From assembly GCF_003602095.1 (NCBI RefSeq), contig NZ_RAHH01000040.1:1-38493 (forward strand): a stretch of 38,493 nucleotides of DNA, in the 5' to 3' direction. The DNA comes from Rahnella woolbedingensis (GTDB lineage Bacteria; Pseudomonadota; Gammaproteobacteria; Enterobacterales; Enterobacteriaceae). The translations under genes were made by a program, and so were the position numbers. Below the pieces are notes generated by a model. The model was not told where the DNA came from. It saw only the letters and a program-made list of their open reading frames with translations, and searched no databases. Positions 36,232 through 38,493 of the stretch are shown here, piece after piece. How positions within the stretch are numbered: the stretch's first letter is position 1; each line of letters begins with the position of its first letter.

Positions 36232-38493
36232 TTATGAAACCTGATGCAGTTCCAGACCGTGCTGAACCAGCAACTCAACGTCACTGCCAGCATGCTGGTA
36301 CACCTCATACTGAATGCCACCTGCCGTCACTGCACCGCTATCCTGCCATTCAGCGTGAGTAATATCTTCGACTTTCAGTTCAACCACATCACCCTGGTCG
36401 CCGGTGACAGCCAGCTGTTGCTTGCCGTCCTGCACAAACAGATTCGGATGCGCTTCGCTGAGAATATCGCTCAGGGTCAGATGCAGAGTATTCTGCACAT
36501 GGTCAGTGATATCCGCATGTGCCGGAGACTGTATTGCTGTACTTAACTCAATCAGATTGGCGTTGTTTGCGGACGCATCGGTGTGTGTATCCTCCGTCTG
36601 CACTCTGCTCAGAGTTAACGCTTGGGTTTCGGCCTGAGCGCTCACGCCTTGCTGTACAGCACTGATGTTATCAATCCAGAAGTCATTACCGCTACCGGTT
36701 GAGACTTTATCGTTGAATGCCAGCGTGATTTCACCGGAGGTTTTAGCAGTCCAGGAGCCTGTAATTGTCTGCGCGGCATCTGTAGCGGTGTGATAACCCC
36801 CTACCAGCTGGCCATCCACGGTCAGCCCTACGTTTGCAGCTGTCAGCATTTTGTAATCTGTAATATGACCATACTGATAGCTGAAGTCATATGTCTTACC
36901 TGCTTCAACATAGATCTTCGTACTCATAACGTCACCGTTATAATCTTTTCCGAATCTTTTATCCGTTCTGAACTCAGCACGTTGATTTGTAGTGATGCTA
37001 TTCGTAAACCCATCCTCAGACGTCGCATGCTCACCAAGAACACTCCAGCCCTGAAACGTTTCATCGTTGAAATCCCAGTGATATGAAGACTCTGGTTGCG
37101 GCTCGATGTTAATCACAAACTTCTCGGATGTATCACTCAGGTTACCCTGAAGCACAGAATCAACAGTGAAGACATGTGTGTGTAAGAGATTATATTTCGG
37201 CGTGTATTGCCAGTTTCCATCAGCATCGGCAATAGCCGTACCCTCTCGTCCATTATCGATATAGACCCTTACGATACTGCCTGCTTGAGCATGGCCGTGT
37301 AACGTTGGATCTCGATCGTCCGTGTAGGTCCCGCTTCCGAAGCTGGCGCCCGCATCGTCATGATAGGAATCGATAGTCGGTGTCACCATAGTGATAATTT
37401 CCGACACAACGTTCACGACAAAATCAGCAGAGTGTGCACTGGTGTTACCGGCTGCATCTGTTGCGGTCACGGTGAAATCATGCATGCCGTCCGCACGTTC
37501 AGGCGTGGTGTAGCTCCAGGTACCGTCAGCACCTGCTATCGTGGAGCCCAGCAGGGTGCCGCCTTCGTACACGTTGACAATGCTGTTAGCTTCCGCATGG
37601 CCCTGAAGGGTTGGCGTGGCGTCATCGGTGGTGGCACCACTGAGGGAATTACCCGCATCATCATGGAAAGAGTCAATGGTTGGCTGGTCAGGTGGGGTGA
37701 TGTCATCCTGATTGGTATCAACAAAGTTAACCACAAAGCTGTCGCTTGGCTCGCTGGTGTTGCCCGCTGCATCGGTGGCCGTTGCCGTGATGATGCGGTT
37801 GCCGAATGAGGGCTGGAACGGGCCTGTCATCTCGAATACCCAGTGACCGGACGCATCAGCCACAACCGAGCCATCGACGTAGATAGCCCCTGTCGATTCA
37901 ACCACGTGGCTGATAACCACGATGCTGTCATGTTCTGCTGTCCCGCTGATTTTCAGCTGGCTGTCATCTGTGCTGCCGCCGTTGGCGACCGGACCCTGTT
38001 GCGTCCCCACATCGTCATACACTTCAGTGATAACCGGCGCATCCGGTGGGGTAATGTCAGGCGGGGTGTTGTCGTCCGCATTGCTGCCGGTCAGGGTCAC
38101 TGTGAAGGCGTCGCTCGTGACGGTATGGCCGTCTGTATCCACAGAAGAAACATGGAAAATATTTTCCGCGCCGTGACCCGCCTGCATGCCCTGTTTACCG
38201 GTGAACTGGTAGTGCCAGGTACCGTCATTACCGACGGTGACATGGCCAAGGGTGTAGGTTTTTCCTGTTATCGGACCGTACATAGTGACAATCACCACGC
38301 TACCTGGCTCACCGGTACCGTGCAGCTCAGGCTGCGTGTCATCAGTTTTACCGCCGTCAGTGACCTGCCCCGTATGCAGGCCCACATCATCAATGATGTA
38401 GGCGATTTCCGGGGTGGCGAACACGTCGGCATTCGTGGCCACGGTTTCCACGCTGTAGCCTGCGCTGCTGTCGCTGGTTCCCATGGCATTGGT
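36232..38493 (-). CDS. Large Ig-like repeat surface protein (adhesin-like), C-terminal part; 5' end outside window
   Basis: The frame is open to the window end, so at least 753 codons of a longer gene are present. It holds about five Ig-like repeats with the pattern DDVG...G.TDD..P.L.G.AE..S.V, DG.W.YT and ATDAAGNTS. A non-Ig module of about 150 residues follows, roughly bases 36640-37090. It opens SYHWDFNDETFQGWSVLG and ends FWIDNI, like a carbohydrate-binding jelly roll. The last ~85 residues almost equal the tail of the left-end protein (DILSEAHPNLFVQDGKQQL and GLELHQVS). The two genes are therefore paralogs with shared stalk and tail but different pre-terminal modules. Confidence 0.85.
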   Translation of the reverse strand, partial: TNAMGTSDSSAGYSVETVATNADVFATPEIAYIIDDVGLHTGQVTDGGKTDDTQPELHGTGEPGSVVIVTMYGPITGKTYTLGHVTVGNDGTWHYQFTGKQGMQAGHGAENIFHVSSVDTDGHTVTSDAFTVTLTGSNADDNTPPDITPPDAPVITEVYDDVGTQQGPVANGGSTDDSQLKISGTAEHDSIVVISHVVESTGAIYVDGSVVADASGHWVFEMTGPFQPSFGNRIITATATDAAGNTSEPSDSFVVNFVDTNQDDITPPDQPTIDSFHDDAGNSLSGATTDDATPTLQGHAEANSIVNVYEGGTLLGSTIAGADGTWSYTTPERADGMHDFTVTATDAAGNTSAHSADFVVNVVSEIITMVTPTIDSYHDDAGASFGSGTYTDDRDPTLHGHAQAGSIVRVYIDNGREGTAIADADGNWQYTPKYNLLHTHVFTVDSVLQGNLSDTSEKFVINIEPQPESSYHWDFNDETFQGWSVLGEHATSEDGFTNSITTNQRAEFRTDKRFGKDYNGDVMSTKIYVEAGKTYDFSYQYGHITDYKMLTAANVGLTVDGQLVGGYHTATDAAQTITGSWTAKTSGEITLAFNDKVSTGSGNDFWIDNISAVQQGVSAQAETQALTLSRVQTEDTHTDASANNANLIELSTAIQSPAHADITDHVQNTLHLTLSDILSEAHPNLFVQDGKQQLAVTGDQGDVVELKVEDITHAEWQDSGAVTAGGIQYEVYQHAGSDVELLVQHGLELHQVS

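Noticed and set aside
1..38493. A composite transposon or genomic island bounded by the two inverted adhesin ends
   Set aside because: The shared ends are 3' coding sequence and terminators of paralogous genes. No transposase, target duplication or att site supports mobilisation of the whole segment.

Overview
The window looks like chromosomal DNA from an enterobacterium in or near Enterobacter, Lelliottia or Kluyvera. The ytcA-mdtNOP and murR/murQP loci, the GlsB/YeaQ, Kbp-like, YidB-like and DUF2057 proteins and an IS2-family element all have close E. coli relatives, and coding density and codon use fit that group. No rRNA, tRNA or CRISPR array was seen. All family assignments were made by eye, without a database search.

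Layout. (a) 1-1965 and 36179-38493 hold the 3' parts of two large Ig-repeat surface proteins on opposite strands, both pointing into the window. Their last ~85 codons and their terminators match, so about 34 kb lies between inverted homologous ends. (b) 1988-6702, minus strand: a ytcA-mdtN-mdtO-mdtP type efflux operon. (c) 7082-8315: a Cre-like tyrosine recombinase and, just upstream, a perfect 34-bp lox-architecture site (13-bp arms, 8-bp spacer). (d) 9223-17508: a giant invasin/intimin-type inverse autotransporter with about 20 Big_1-like Ig domains. It is followed by a strong terminator and by a gene resembling sulfatase-maturating radical SAM enzymes whose iron-sulfur motif is missing. (e) 19063-24312: an N-acetylmuramic acid (MurNAc) locus. 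murR is divergent from porin-DUF2057-murQ-murP, with a CRP-like site and two palindromic boxes in the shared promoter region. (f) 24898-28536: a LysR regulator, a decayed aquaporin fragment, and a group of small stress-type envelope or cytoplasmic proteins, including a secreted protein made of three 27-residue repeats. (g) 28947-36062: a FadL-type outer-membrane protein divergent from an operon of three DUF1254/DUF1214 paralogs and an outer-membrane channel-like protein. An IS2-like element with a 5-bp target duplication sits in the region between them.

How the parts fit together. Most of the window concerns the cell envelope: adhesins, efflux, cell-wall sugar recycling through what may be a dedicated porin, and a possible hydrophobic-compound locus (FadL, channel, DUF1254). 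The strongest candidate for something not previously described is the Cre-like recombinase with its own lox-like site beside the giant invasin. The next most interesting are the MurNAc-linked porin, the cluster-less radical SAM homolog, the inverted adhesin pair with exchanged pre-terminal domains, and the three-repeat secreted protein.
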